DNA of 37,531 bases from an uncultured Candidatus Actinomarina sp. (GTDB taxonomy: Bacteria > Actinomycetota > Acidimicrobiia > Actinomarinales > Actinomarinaceae): contig CACJPC010000007.1 in NCBI GenBank assembly GCA_902595195.1, forward strand, positions 1 to 37,531, in the 5' to 3' direction. Position 1 is the stretch's first letter. Every line of letters begins with the position of its first letter. The translations under genes were made by a program, and so were the position numbers. Below are positions 28,679 through 37,531 of the stretch, piece after piece. The notes beneath the pieces are model-generated. The model had not been told where the DNA came from. It saw nothing but the letters and a program-made list of their open reading frames with translations, and ran no database searches.

Positions 28679-29172
28679 TGAACGATATAGTTGTGTTCGG
28701 CCATCCATCTTTAACAAGTAAATCAGAAAATATTAACACAATAGATGATTATGTTATTAATTTATCAAAAAAAATGATCGATATTATGTATGCTGCTCCT
28801 GGCGTTGGTTTAGCTGCCCCTCAAATAGGTATAAATAAAAATATATTTGTATTTGATGCTGGAGATGGTCCTAAAGTTGCAATAAATCCAAAACTTATTA
28901 AAACCGAAGGTTCTATAGTCTTCATGGAAGGATGTCTATCGTTACCAGGTTATTATTGGGATATTGAAAGACATGAATACGCCAAAATTAATTGTCTCAA
29001 TGAAAAAGGTGATGAAACAATATACGAAGGTGACGAATTGATGGGTCGAGTTTTGCAACATGAACTTGATCATTTGAAAGGAAAATTACTTCTCAAATCT
29101 ATGACACGAAAACAACGAAAAGAAGCTTTGAAGGAAATTTCAATTAAAGGTTTTCCTGGTGATAAAATATAA
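28678..29172 (+). CDS. def: Peptide deformylase
   Basis: GVGLAAPQIG, EGCLSLPG and QHELDHLKG motifs. Confidence 0.97.
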   Translation: MNDIVVFGHPSLTSKSENINTIDDYVINLSKKMIDIMYAAPGVGLAAPQIGINKNIFVFDAGDGPKVAINPKLIKTEGSIVFMEGCLSLPGYYWDIERHEYAKINCLNEKGDETIYEGDELMGRVLQHELDHLKGKLLLKSMTRKQRKEALKEISIKGFPGDKI

Positions 29173-29971
29173 ATATTTTTTTGGTTCAGATGAACGAAGC
29201 TTAAATTTTCTAAATACTATTTATACACAGTACAACAAAATTAAAGTTGTAACTCTTGAACCAAAGAAAACTGGTCGAGGTAGAAAAATCACATCAAATC
29301 CAGTTCAAATTTACTGTGAACAAAATGATATTGAATATACGTACTATCGAGAGGAAAACATTTATGAAGATATGGAATATGGCATAGTTGCTAGTTTTGC
29401 AAAAATTTTTACAAATAATTTTATATCTAACAATTCACCACTCTTTAATATACATTTGAGTTTGCTCCCAAAATACAAAGGACCTACTCCAGTTGAGAGT
29501 GCTCTATTAAATTTAGAAAAAATATCGGGTTATACAATTTTTAAAATAAATAAAAATGTTGATACTGGAGATATTATTTATCAAAAAACAATAAATATAG
29601 AAGGCAAATATGCATCAGAGGTTTATCAAAAAATTTACGAATCTTTTCATATTGATTTTTTGAATATAGATTTTTACAAAGCAGGACAAGTTCAGGAAAA
29701 TATTATTTCTAATACTAGAAAATTTTTTAAAGATGATTTTAATATTCAAGAATTAACTATTCAAAATGCTAAAACAAAAATAAGGGCTTTCGACTACCTA
29801 GGCCCTGCTTTTTTAAAATATAACAATATAAATTTAAAAATTCTTAACTACAGTGAAATGGAACAAGGAAGTAGTATTGAATTAAGTGATGGAATATTGT
29901 TCCCACTAAATGTAATTCCGGAAGGTAAAAGTAAAATGCTATTTGAAGACTATTTAAGAGGACTTAAATGA
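29159..29971 (+). CDS. fmt: Methionyl-tRNA formyltransferase (shortened)
   Basis: GTG start; NIHLSLLPKYKGPTPVESALLN and VDTGDIIYQ motifs; follows def; 270 aa. Confidence 0.93.
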   Translation: MIKYKYFFGSDERSLNFLNTIYTQYNKIKVVTLEPKKTGRGRKITSNPVQIYCEQNDIEYTYYREENIYEDMEYGIVASFAKIFTNNFISNNSPLFNIHLSLLPKYKGPTPVESALLNLEKISGYTIFKINKNVDTGDIIYQKTINIEGKYASEVYQKIYESFHIDFLNIDFYKAGQVQENIISNTRKFFKDDFNIQELTIQNAKTKIRAFDYLGPAFLKYNNINLKILNYSEMEQGSSIELSDGILFPLNVIPEGKSKMLFEDYLRGLK

Positions 29972-30555
29972 TCATTTCGGCAAGTATTCAAGCAGCTGAT
30001 CAATTAAACATCTTACATAGTATTCAACAATACTCATCTGAATTTGATCAAATACATGTAGATATTACTGACGGACATTTCACAAATAATATTTCTATGT
30101 CATTTAGTCACATCAAAGAAGTGAAAAATCAAACTGATTACAAAGTAGACGTGCAATTAATGGTTGAAGATAATGTAAAACTCGCTCCACTAGCTTTTGA
30201 ACATGGTGCAGATTTAGTATCAATTCATCTTGAATCAACACCTATTAAAGACTTTATTAATTTAAGTAATGAATTTACAAACCTTGGTGTTGCTACATTG
30301 CCAAATACCGATAATTCAAAATTAGATGAATATTTAAAATATTCTTCAGCTGTTTTATTTTTAGGCGTAAATCCAGGATTTTCAAATCAAGGTCAGTCTA
30401 TAGATTTAATTGATAAAATTAAGAATTTTAAACTTTTATATCCTACATATGATGGATTAATAATTGCAGATGGTGGCATTCAAAAGAACCACTTAAATTC
30501 ACTAGAGGATATTGGAGTAGATATAGCTGTTCAAGGTGGAGCAATTTTTGGCTGA
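29968..30555 (+). CDS. rpe: Ribulose-phosphate 3-epimerase (short C-terminus)
   Basis: HVDITDGHFTNNIS, LFLGVNPGFSNQ, IADGGI, VQGGAIFG motifs. Confidence 0.93.
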   Translation: MIISASIQAADQLNILHSIQQYSSEFDQIHVDITDGHFTNNISMSFSHIKEVKNQTDYKVDVQLMVEDNVKLAPLAFEHGADLVSIHLESTPIKDFINLSNEFTNLGVATLPNTDNSKLDEYLKYSSAVLFLGVNPGFSNQGQSIDLIDKIKNFKLLYPTYDGLIIADGGIQKNHLNSLEDIGVDIAVQGGAIFG

Positions 30556-31591
30556 TCCTTCACACTTTTTAGAGTTTCCAAACAGTATGTATTTAGCTGT
30601 TATTGAGGCATTAAAAGCTGAAACATATCCTAATCCTAAAGTAGGTGCCGTACTTTTAAACAAGCATAATAAAGTAAAAGCAATAGGGCATCATAAGGGT
30701 AAAGGTACTAATCATGCAGAGATTGAGATTATTAATAATACCTCGATAGAATCTACTGATACTTTATATGTAACTCTAGAACCTTGTTTCCATACAGACT
30801 CATCGCCTTCCTGCGCTGATGAACTTTTAAAGACAGAAATTCAAAACGTGGTAATAGGTGACATTGATTCTGATAAAAGAACCTCTGGAAAAAGTATTGA
30901 AAAACTTAAAAACAATGGTTTGAATGTTACGTTAATTGAAGGTGTGAACAATTTTGTCAATCCAAACTACAACAAAAAAAATTATGGTGAAGATTCTATT
31001 ACTTATATAGGGAAAATAGCCACGAGTAATGACAATAAAATTTTTGATTACTCTGATTCATCTAAATATATTACGAATTCTGAATCACTTGATTTTACTC
31101 ATCTAATTCGCTCTACAGTTGATGCAATCCTGATAGGTAAAAATACACTGATAGCTGATAATCCACAACTCAACGTTAGATTAAGCCCTCTAACTCATGT
31201 AGATATCAAAAAATATGTTCTTTGGGGTAGCGACAATACTTTTATTGATGAAATAGCGATAGGGCATGGTGACAAGATATTTTTAACGACTTTTAATAAT
31301 CGCGTTCTCAAGCACAAAAACGTAGTAAATCTAAATAACTTATCATTTAGTACCGTAAATTCTTACTTAATAGAGCAAAATATTAAATCTTTGCTTGTTG
31401 AAGGAGGTAATTATGTTCATAAATTTTTTATTTCTGAAAAAATCTATGATAATTTCTATAAGTTCGTATCAGAAGATTCAATCACAAACGGATTATCACT
31501 AGATGATCTTATTTCTGATTATTTGATGAATGATATGAACCAGATTAAGAAAATTCAACTTAAAGATAATTCATTACACATTTATAATTAG
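30536..31591 (+). CDS. ribD: Bifunctional RibD deaminase/reductase
   Basis: NPKVGAV, TNHAEIE, LEPCFHTDSSPSCADELL zinc deaminase motif; C-terminal reductase domain; exact GTG start uncertain. Confidence 0.93.
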   Translation: MEQFLADPSHFLEFPNSMYLAVIEALKAETYPNPKVGAVLLNKHNKVKAIGHHKGKGTNHAEIEIINNTSIESTDTLYVTLEPCFHTDSSPSCADELLKTEIQNVVIGDIDSDKRTSGKSIEKLKNNGLNVTLIEGVNNFVNPNYNKKNYGEDSITYIGKIATSNDNKIFDYSDSSKYITNSESLDFTHLIRSTVDAILIGKNTLIADNPQLNVRLSPLTHVDIKKYVLWGSDNTFIDEIAIGHGDKIFLTTFNNRVLKHKNVVNLNNLSFSTVNSYLIEQNIKSLLVEGGNYVHKFFISEKIYDNFYKFVSEDSITNGLSLDDLISDYLMNDMNQIKKIQLKDNSLHIYN

Positions 31592-31596
31592 TTTAC

Positions 31597-32172
31597 ATGT
31601 TCACTGGAATTGTAAAATCTGTAGGAAGTGTAAAAACACTTGAGGAAGATCATTTATTGATCTCAACTGATGACGATAATTTTTATAATCTAGAAACGGG
31701 CACAAGTATTGCAATAGATGGATGTTGCTTAACGCTAAGAGAATATATTGACAAGGACTTACTATTTCAAATATCTGATGAAACAATCTCAAGAACATCT
31801 CTTAATAAAGAACACTGCGGATTTGTAAATATGGAGTTGCCTTTAACTGTAAACTCTCTTCTTAGCGGACATATTGTACAAGGGCACGTTGATGGAGTTA
31901 TAGAGTTAGATGAAGTTACTAAGTTAGATAGTGAGTTATGGAATTTTCATTTTAAATATGCCGATGAAAAATATATTGTAGATAAAGGATCTATTACAAT
32001 TAATGGAATATCTTTAACAGTAGTTGAACCAACAAAAGATAAATTTAGTGTTGCTGTTATTGAAGAAACTTATAAAAGAACTAACTTGAAACATTTAAAA
32101 ATAAATAACTCAGTTAATGTTGAATACGATATTGTAATAAAGTATTTAGAGAAATTAAATTATGATAAGTGA
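31597..32172 (+). CDS. ribE: Riboflavin synthase alpha chain
   Basis: MFTGIV start; [13 protein letters not shown] and [12 protein letters not shown] repeats; [10 protein letters not shown]. Confidence 0.97.
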   Translation: MFTGIVKSVGSVKTLEEDHLLISTDDDNFYNLETGTSIAIDGCCLTLREYIDKDLLFQISDETISRTSLNKEHCGFVNMELPLTVNSLLSGHIVQGHVDGVIELDEVTKLDSELWNFHFKYADEKYIVDKGSITINGISLTVVEPTKDKFSVAVIEETYKRTNLKHLKINNSVNVEYDIVIKYLEKLNYDK

Positions 32173-33364
32173 CATAAAAGAAATAATTGACCTTTTTTCA
32201 AAAGGGGAAATGATAATTCTCATCGATGATGAAGAACGCGAGAATGAAGGAGACTTAGTTATATCATCTAAGTACTTGACTTCAGACCATATAAATTTCA
32301 TGATTTCTTACGGTAAAGGGTTAGTATGTGCTCCAATTTCTTCTTCTATTGCAAAAAAATTGAAATTACCACTAATGGAAGGTGTGAATAACGAAATGCA
32401 AACACCGTATACACATTCAGTTGATTTAAAGGGTGATGGTGTTACAACTGGAATCTCTGCTGAAGATAGATTTAAAACTATTAAAGGTTTAGCTAGTGAC
32501 GATTCAACCCGTGAATCATTTAATGTACCAGGTCATATCTTTCCGTTACAAGCAATGGATGGAGGTGTTCTTAGGAGAGCAGGCCACACAGAAGCAGCTG
32601 TTGATTTATGTACTATTTCAAATCACAAACAAGTTGCAGTTATATGTGAAATTATAAATGAAGATGGAACAATGGCTAGATTAGAAGATTTGATTAAATT
32701 TTCCCAAATTCACAAAATTCCAATAGGTACTATTAAAGATCTTATACAATACCGACTTGATTCATCTAACCCAGTAGAATTTGTTTCAAAATCTAAGATA
32801 CCAACAGACTACGGTGAATTTATGGGTCATGTTTTTAAAGATAATGTAGACAATACAGAACATATCGCTTTAACTTTTGGCGATTATTTATCAGGAGAAG
32901 ACACAATGGTTCGAGTACACTCAGAATGTTTAACAGGTGATACTCTTTTTTCAAAAAAATGTGATTGTGGATCACAACTTTCAAGCGCACTTGAAGCTAT
33001 ATCTAATAATAAAAGCGGTGTCTTGCTTTATATGAGAGGTCACGAAGGAAGAGGGATTGGTCTTGGAAATAAAATAAAAGCTTATTCACTTCAAGATGAT
33101 GGTGAAGACACTGTTGATGCAAATTTAAAACTTGGTTTTAAAAATGATCAGCGTGATTATGGTACTGGTGCTTTGATTTTAAGAAATTTAGGAATAACCA
33201 ATATGAATCTATTAACAAACAATCCTTCCAAAAGAGCTGGTTTAGAGGGATATGGATTAAATATCACGAAAAGAACTCCACTTTTAGGCAAACAAACGCC
33301 TGAAAATTCTAAATATCTCGAAACTAAAAAAGATAAAATGGGTCATGATTTCGATGAAGAGTAA
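32162..33364 (+). CDS. ribBA: Bifunctional 3,4-DHBP synthase/GTP cyclohydrolase II
   Basis: [53 protein letters not shown] motifs. Confidence 0.97.
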   Translation: MISDIKEIIDLFSKGEMIILIDDEERENEGDLVISSKYLTSDHINFMISYGKGLVCAPISSSIAKKLKLPLMEGVNNEMQTPYTHSVDLKGDGVTTGISAEDRFKTIKGLASDDSTRESFNVPGHIFPLQAMDGGVLRRAGHTEAAVDLCTISNHKQVAVICEIINEDGTMARLEDLIKFSQIHKIPIGTIKDLIQYRLDSSNPVEFVSKSKIPTDYGEFMGHVFKDNVDNTEHIALTFGDYLSGEDTMVRVHSECLTGDTLFSKKCDCGSQLSSALEAISNNKSGVLLYMRGHEGRGIGLGNKIKAYSLQDDGEDTVDANLKLGFKNDQRDYGTGALILRNLGITNMNLLTNNPSKRAGLEGYGLNITKRTPLLGKQTPENSKYLETKKDKMGHDFDEE

Positions 33365-33752
33365 TATTGCTATTGTTGTTTCTGATTATTACGAAGATAT
33401 ATCTAGTGGATTGGTTAATGGTTTTACTAATTCTTTAGATCCAAAATTTACAATTGACACTCATAATGTGACTGGAGCATGGGAAATTATTCATAAAATT
33501 AACTCCCTTACAGATAAATATGATAAATTCGTTGCAATAGGTGCAATTATTAAAGGTGGTACTGATCACTACGAATATATCTCAAAAGGTGTAATAGATG
33601 GTTTAATAAAATTGACGATTGAAAAAAATATATATATTGCAAATTGTGTTTTAAATGTTCATGATGTAAATGATGCTTATGATAGATCTAAAAAAGATGC
33701 TCACAATAAAGGAACTCAAGCTGCGTTTGCTATAAATAATCTTTTTACTTAA
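33354..33752 (+). CDS. ribH: 6,7-dimethyl-8-ribityllumazine synthase
   Basis: [48 protein letters not shown] motifs; start chosen at ATG 33354 rather than 33345. Confidence 0.94.
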   Translation: MKSNIAIVVSDYYEDISSGLVNGFTNSLDPKFTIDTHNVTGAWEIIHKINSLTDKYDKFVAIGAIIKGGTDHYEYISKGVIDGLIKLTIEKNIYIANCVLNVHDVNDAYDRSKKDAHNKGTQAAFAINNLFT

Positions 33753-33770
33753 TTTATTTACTATTTACGT

Positions 33771-33776
33771 TATAAT
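33771..33776 (+). promoter_or_regulatory. Candidate -10 element (TATAAT) upstream of the infC operon
   Basis: Exact TATAAT in the only large intergenic gap; no convincing -35. Confidence 0.55.
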
Positions 33777-33782
33777 TCAATC

Positions 33783-33867
33783 AAGCGAACAATGTTCCAC
33801 CTACTGTGAATAATAGTAAGGTTAAACAAGCGGCTTCGTGCCGTTTTTTTTATGAAAGGGGATTAAC
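33783..33867 (+). promoter_or_regulatory. Putative infC 5' leader/attenuator
   Basis: Hairpin ACCT-ACT/AGT-A-AGGT (33799-33822), then an intrinsic-terminator-like hairpin, between the candidate promoter and infC. Confidence 0.55.
33828..33851 (+). terminator. Intrinsic terminator-like hairpin
   Basis: AAGCGGC-TTCGT-GCCGTTT stem (one G.U) followed by a T8 tract. Confidence 0.75.
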
Positions 33868-34383
33868 ATACCAGAACTTAAGATTAATGAAGCAATAAAA
33901 TCTAAAGAGCTTAGAGTAATAGCACCAGATGGTGTACAAGTTGGGGTTCTAGAATTAAAAAAAGCTTTAATTATAGCAAATGAATTAGAACTTGATTTAG
34001 TAGAAGTATCTCCAGAAAGTAAACCGCCTGTTGCAAGATTGATGGATTATGGAAAATATAAATATGAACTTGCTCAAAAAGCTAAAGAATCTAGAAAAAA
34101 TCAGGTAAAAATATCTGTAAAGGAAATACAGTTAAAGCCCAAAATAGATACCAATGATTTCAAAATTAAGTTGCAAAAATCAAGGAAGTTTTTAGAAACT
34201 GGTGACAAGGTCAAATTTACAATGAGATTTAGAGGTAGAGAAGCAGAGCATCCAGAATTTGGACAAAAAGTATTAGATGACTACAAAGAAGAGTTGTCTG
34301 ATATTGCAGAATTAGAATCTACTTCAAATCCGGACGGTAGATCAATAACTATGGTTTTAGCACCAATTGGAGGTAAAAAATGA
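33868..34383 (+). CDS. infC: Translation initiation factor IF-3, with a probable non-canonical ATA start
   Basis: Frame upstream of the supplied ATG at 34039 encodes PELKINEAIKSKELRVIAPDGVQVGVLELKKALIIANELELDLVEVSPESKPPVARLMDYGKYKYE, the IF3 N-domain; no ATG/GTG/TTG after the in-frame TGA at 33853-33855; SD GAAAGGGG 6 nt before ATA 33868. Confidence 0.9.
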   Translation: MPELKINEAIKSKELRVIAPDGVQVGVLELKKALIIANELELDLVEVSPESKPPVARLMDYGKYKYELAQKAKESRKNQVKISVKEIQLKPKIDTNDFKIKLQKSRKFLETGDKVKFTMRFRGREAEHPEFGQKVLDDYKEELSDIAELESTSNPDGRSITMVLAPIGGKK

Positions 34384-34568
34384 AACATAAAACTCATAAA
34401 GGAATGTCGAAAAGAGTTCGAGTTAGTGGGACAGGCAAATATATGCGAAGACGCTCTCACAGATCTCATTATAAATTGGCAAAGGGATCAGGAACTTGGT
34501 CTCGTTTAAAAAGAGATGTCGAATCTTCAAAAGGAGATAGTAGAAAAATTAGAAAGTTGTTAGGTTAA
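34380..34568 (+). CDS. rpmI: 50S ribosomal protein L35
   Basis: [30 protein letters not shown]; between infC and rplT. Confidence 0.95.
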   Translation: MKHKTHKGMSKRVRVSGTGKYMRRRSHRSHYKLAKGSGTWSRLKRDVESSKGDSRKIRKLLG

Positions 34569-34570
34569 TC

Positions 34571-34930
34571 ATGGTTAGAATTAAAAGATCCGTACATAGT
34601 AAAAAATCTAAAAAGAAAGTTCTTAAAAATGCCAAGGGTTATACGGGTGCAAGAAGTAAAAGATTAAGAGCTGCAAAAGAACAGGTAATGCATGCAGGAG
34701 CTGATGCATTTACCCATCGTAAAGATAAAAAAGCTGATTTTAGAAAATTATGGATATCAAGAATTAATGCAGCAGCAAGACAAAACGGTTTGACTTATTC
34801 AAAGTTCATTAATGGACTAACCAAGGAAGGAATTAAAGTCGACAGAAAAATTCTTGCAGATTTAGCTGTTAATGATCCTAAAGGTTTTTCTAAACTTGTT
34901 GATGTTGCAAAAAAGAATCTAAATGCCTGA
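34571..34930 (+). CDS. rplT: 50S ribosomal protein L20
   Basis: [30 protein letters not shown] and [24 protein letters not shown]. Confidence 0.98.
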   Translation: MVRIKRSVHSKKSKKKVLKNAKGYTGARSKRLRAAKEQVMHAGADAFTHRKDKKADFRKLWISRINAAARQNGLTYSKFINGLTKEGIKVDRKILADLAVNDPKGFSKLVDVAKKNLNA

Positions 34931-35915
34931 GTTAAATCTTGATAAGATTTTAGCTTCTTTAGATTTAAGAATTTCAGAAGTCACGTTACCAGATGAATAT
35001 GATCAAATTTCTAAAGATTATTTAGGTAAAGATTCACTCCTAGCTGAAGAACGAAAAAAACTTCCTACCTTATCAAATGAAGATAAGAAAACATATGGAA
35101 AAAAACTTACAGAGTTATCTAAAAAAATAGAATCAAAAATCGCATCTTCTAAAAAACAATTTATATTAGATACCTTTCAAAAAAAAGAGAAAGATGAATT
35201 TACTGATATAACCATTGATTGGAATCGTAATGAAGGATCATACAAACATATACTCTCATCAGTTATGGATGAAGTTGTTAATATATTCTCATCTATTGGA
35301 TATGAAGTAGCTTATGGTCCTGAAGCAGAGACTTCATGGCATAATTTTGATGCTCTAAACACTCCTGACTGGCATCCTGCTAGATACGAATCGGATACAA
35401 TTTATCTTAATTCTGATTTAGAAACACTCTTAAGAACTCAAACAAGCACTGTACAAATAAGACATATGGAGCAAAATGATCCACCTGTTTATATAGTTGC
35501 TCCAGGTAGAGTATTCAGATCTGACCAATTAGATGCAACACATTCTCCAGTTTTTCATCAATTAGAAGGATTGGCTATTGATAAAAATCTTAGTTTTACA
35601 GACTTAAAAGGCACTCTTGAGTATTTTACTAAAGAGTTTTTTGGTGAAAATATTGAAACAAAATTTATTCCTCATTTTTTTCCTTTTACTGAACCATCTG
35701 CTGAAGTATTAGTTAAATGGAATGATGGCTCGTGGCTTGAAATACTTGGTTGCGGCATGGTTGATCCTAATGTTCTTGAGAATGTAGGTTATTCAAAAGA
35801 ATACAAAGGCTTCGCTTGGGGTGTAGGTATTGAACGTTTGGCAATGTTAAGATACAAAATTGATCATATTAAAAATTTCTACGAAAACGATATTAGATTT
35901 CTGGAACAATTCTGA
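34923..35915 (+). CDS. pheS: Phenylalanine--tRNA ligase alpha subunit
   Basis: [55 protein letters not shown] motifs. Confidence 0.97.
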   Translation: MPELNLDKILASLDLRISEVTLPDEYDQISKDYLGKDSLLAEERKKLPTLSNEDKKTYGKKLTELSKKIESKIASSKKQFILDTFQKKEKDEFTDITIDWNRNEGSYKHILSSVMDEVVNIFSSIGYEVAYGPEAETSWHNFDALNTPDWHPARYESDTIYLNSDLETLLRTQTSTVQIRHMEQNDPPVYIVAPGRVFRSDQLDATHSPVFHQLEGLAIDKNLSFTDLKGTLEYFTKEFFGENIETKFIPHFFPFTEPSAEVLVKWNDGSWLEILGCGMVDPNVLENVGYSKEYKGFAWGVGIERLAMLRYKIDHIKNFYENDIRFLEQF

Positions 35916-37531
35916 TGAAATTATTAAGATCATGGTTACAAGACTGGATAGATTTAACAGATATTGATGATACTGACTTATCAACGGCCTTAGAATCATT
36001 AGGTTTCGAAATTGAAGATTACAAATTAATTAATCCGGATTACAAAAATATTATTGTTGGAAAAGTTTTAGAAATATATCCACATCCTAATGCAGATAAA
36101 GTAAGAGTTACAAAAGTTGATGTAGGAAATAAGATCTATGAGATTGTATGTGGAGCATGGAATTTTGAAGAAGGTGCAATTGTTCCTGTAGCCTTGCCTA
36201 ATTCTTATATAAAAGATTCTTTTAAGATCGACAAGCGAGACATTAGAGGAGTAGAGTCGAATGGAATGATCTGTTCCGCTTCAGAATTAAATTTATGGGA
36301 TGAACATGATGGTATTTTAATTTTGGACAAATCATTCAAAATAGGTTCTGATTTATCAAAAACTTATAATTCTACAGACTCATACTGGGAGGTAGGAGTC
36401 ACCCCAAACAGAGGAGATTGCATGTCGTATCTAGGAATTGCTCGTGAATTGTCTACATACTTTAATAAAAAACTAAAAAAGATTGAAAAGCCATTAAATC
36501 CAAAATTGAAACCCGTATTAAAAGTTAATAGTGGAAAGTCAAAACTCTGTTCATCCTATCAATCTATAGAAATTGAAAATATCTCAATTAAAGATTCATC
36601 CTTTCTTATTAAATACAGATTGTCGAATATAGGTGTAAGAATAATAAATAATGTAGTTGATTATACAAATTATGTATTACATGACATTGGTCAGCCCTTG
36701 CACGCTTTTGATAGAGATAAACTGTACGGAACCATATCAGTTAGAAAAGCTAAAGAAGGTGAAAAACTTAAGACTCTTGATGAGCAAATAAGAACTTTAG
36801 ATAATGACGATTTAATTATAACGGATAATAATGAACCGATAGCATTAGCAGGAGTAATGGGTGGTTATGATACAGAAGTAACTAATGAAACACGAAATCT
36901 TCTTATAGAAAGTGCTTACTTTGACAAAGTTTCAATAATGAAAACTTCAAGGAAATTAAATTTAATTTCAGACGCCTCGGTTCGGTTTGAACGCGGTATA
37001 GACAGAAATATACAAGCTTATGGTTTAAAAAGATTTACTAATCTGTATGAATTAGATGAAAATATACAATACAGCGAAATTTCAGATAGCTCTAAACAAA
37101 CTGAAAGTGAAAATTATATTACTTTCGAAACAAGTTTAATAGAATCTATACTTGGTCAAGTTATTGACAATAAATTCATTACATTAACACTTAAATCATT
37201 ATCCATAGAGAGTGAAATCAAAAAAGATACTATAAAGTTTAAACAACCAAGTTGGAGATATGATTTAGAACGACCAATTGACTTAATTGAGGAGTTAGCT
37301 AAACATTATGGATTTAATAATTTTAAATCAACGCTACCAATTGGAAATAATTTAAACCAAGTTGGAAATTATTGGAATGTACGTAAATATTTTATAGATA
37401 AATTAAGTTTAGAAAAATTTAATGAAACCCAATCTTTATCTTTTACTCAAAAAGAATACAATGAATTTTTTGATCCTGATAAAGAAGGAGTCAAAGTTTT
37501 AAACCCTATAGATCAAACCCAAGAGTATTTA
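35915..37531 (+). CDS. pheT: Phenylalanine--tRNA ligase beta subunit, truncated at the window end
   Basis: ATG overlapping the pheS stop; [36 protein letters not shown], tRNA-binding domain IIVGKVLEIYPHPNADKVRV, LAGVMGG; open frame to the edge. Confidence 0.95.
   Translation, partial: MKLLRSWLQDWIDLTDIDDTDLSTALESLGFEIEDYKLINPDYKNIIVGKVLEIYPHPNADKVRVTKVDVGNKIYEIVCGAWNFEEGAIVPVALPNSYIKDSFKIDKRDIRGVESNGMICSASELNLWDEHDGILILDKSFKIGSDLSKTYNSTDSYWEVGVTPNRGDCMSYLGIARELSTYFNKKLKKIEKPLNPKLKPVLKVNSGKSKLCSSYQSIEIENISIKDSSFLIKYRLSNIGVRIINNVVDYTNYVLHDIGQPLHAFDRDKLYGTISVRKAKEGEKLKTLDEQIRTLDNDDLIITDNNEPIALAGVMGGYDTEVTNETRNLLIESAYFDKVSIMKTSRKLNLISDASVRFERGIDRNIQAYGLKRFTNLYELDENIQYSEISDSSKQTESENYITFETSLIESILGQVIDNKFITLTLKSLSIESEIKKDTIKFKQPSWRYDLERPIDLIEELAKHYGFNNFKSTLPIGNNLNQVGNYWNVRKYFIDKLSLEKFNETQSLSFTQKEYNEFFDPDKEGVKVLNPIDQTQEYL

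Noticed and set aside
29968-30555. Short Rpe C-terminus as a possible pseudogene
   Set aside because: Active-site and phosphate-binding motifs are intact and the frame ends just after the last phosphate-binding strand; looks like compaction, not decay
1-37531. CRISPR arrays, tRNA/rRNA genes, IS elements, prophage
   Set aside because: No regularly spaced repeats, no tRNA-like cloverleaf or rRNA recognised, and no transposase or integrase motifs seen; the resolvase-like gene stands alone among housekeeping genes

Overview
AT-rich window that reads as a streamlined, low-GC actinobacterial chromosome. The gene order resembles marine Ca. Actinomarina-like lineages; this assignment is inferred from gene content and order, with no database search run. 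A short upstream block holds a partial minus-strand secreted ORF, a membrane protein, a hotdog thioesterase, two small lipoproteins (one a cyclophilin PPIase) and one minus-strand HTH-like gene. After it, 40 genes run on the + strand from thrS (2549) to a truncated pheT (window end). Order: thrS, membrane protein, pgsA-like, patA-like, pimA-like, pdxS, pdxT, yebC, Hjc-like nuclease, queA, tgt, yajC, secD, secF, rel, MBL hydrolase, hisS, aspS, alaS, ruvX, mltG, efp, nusB, mIHF-like, gmk, rpoZ, coaBC, priA-like, def, fmt, rpe, ribD, ribE, ribBA, ribH, infC, rpmI, rplT, pheS, pheT. The most interesting points are: (1) a PD-(D/E)XK, Hjc/actinophage-type Holliday-junction-resolvase-like protein exactly where ruvC-ruvA-ruvB is expected; (2) an infC leader with promoter, hairpin, intrinsic terminator and a probable non-canonical ATA (or ATT) start codon missed by the ORF track; (3) a TAnnnT box 6-7 nt upstream of the start codon at essentially every junction with a gap of 15 nt or more, suggesting leaderless promoters; (4) a very diverged, shortened mIHF-like protein; (5) a PriA-like protein with no helicase motifs and no zinc-binding cysteines. 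No rRNA, tRNA, CRISPR or mobile element was recognised.
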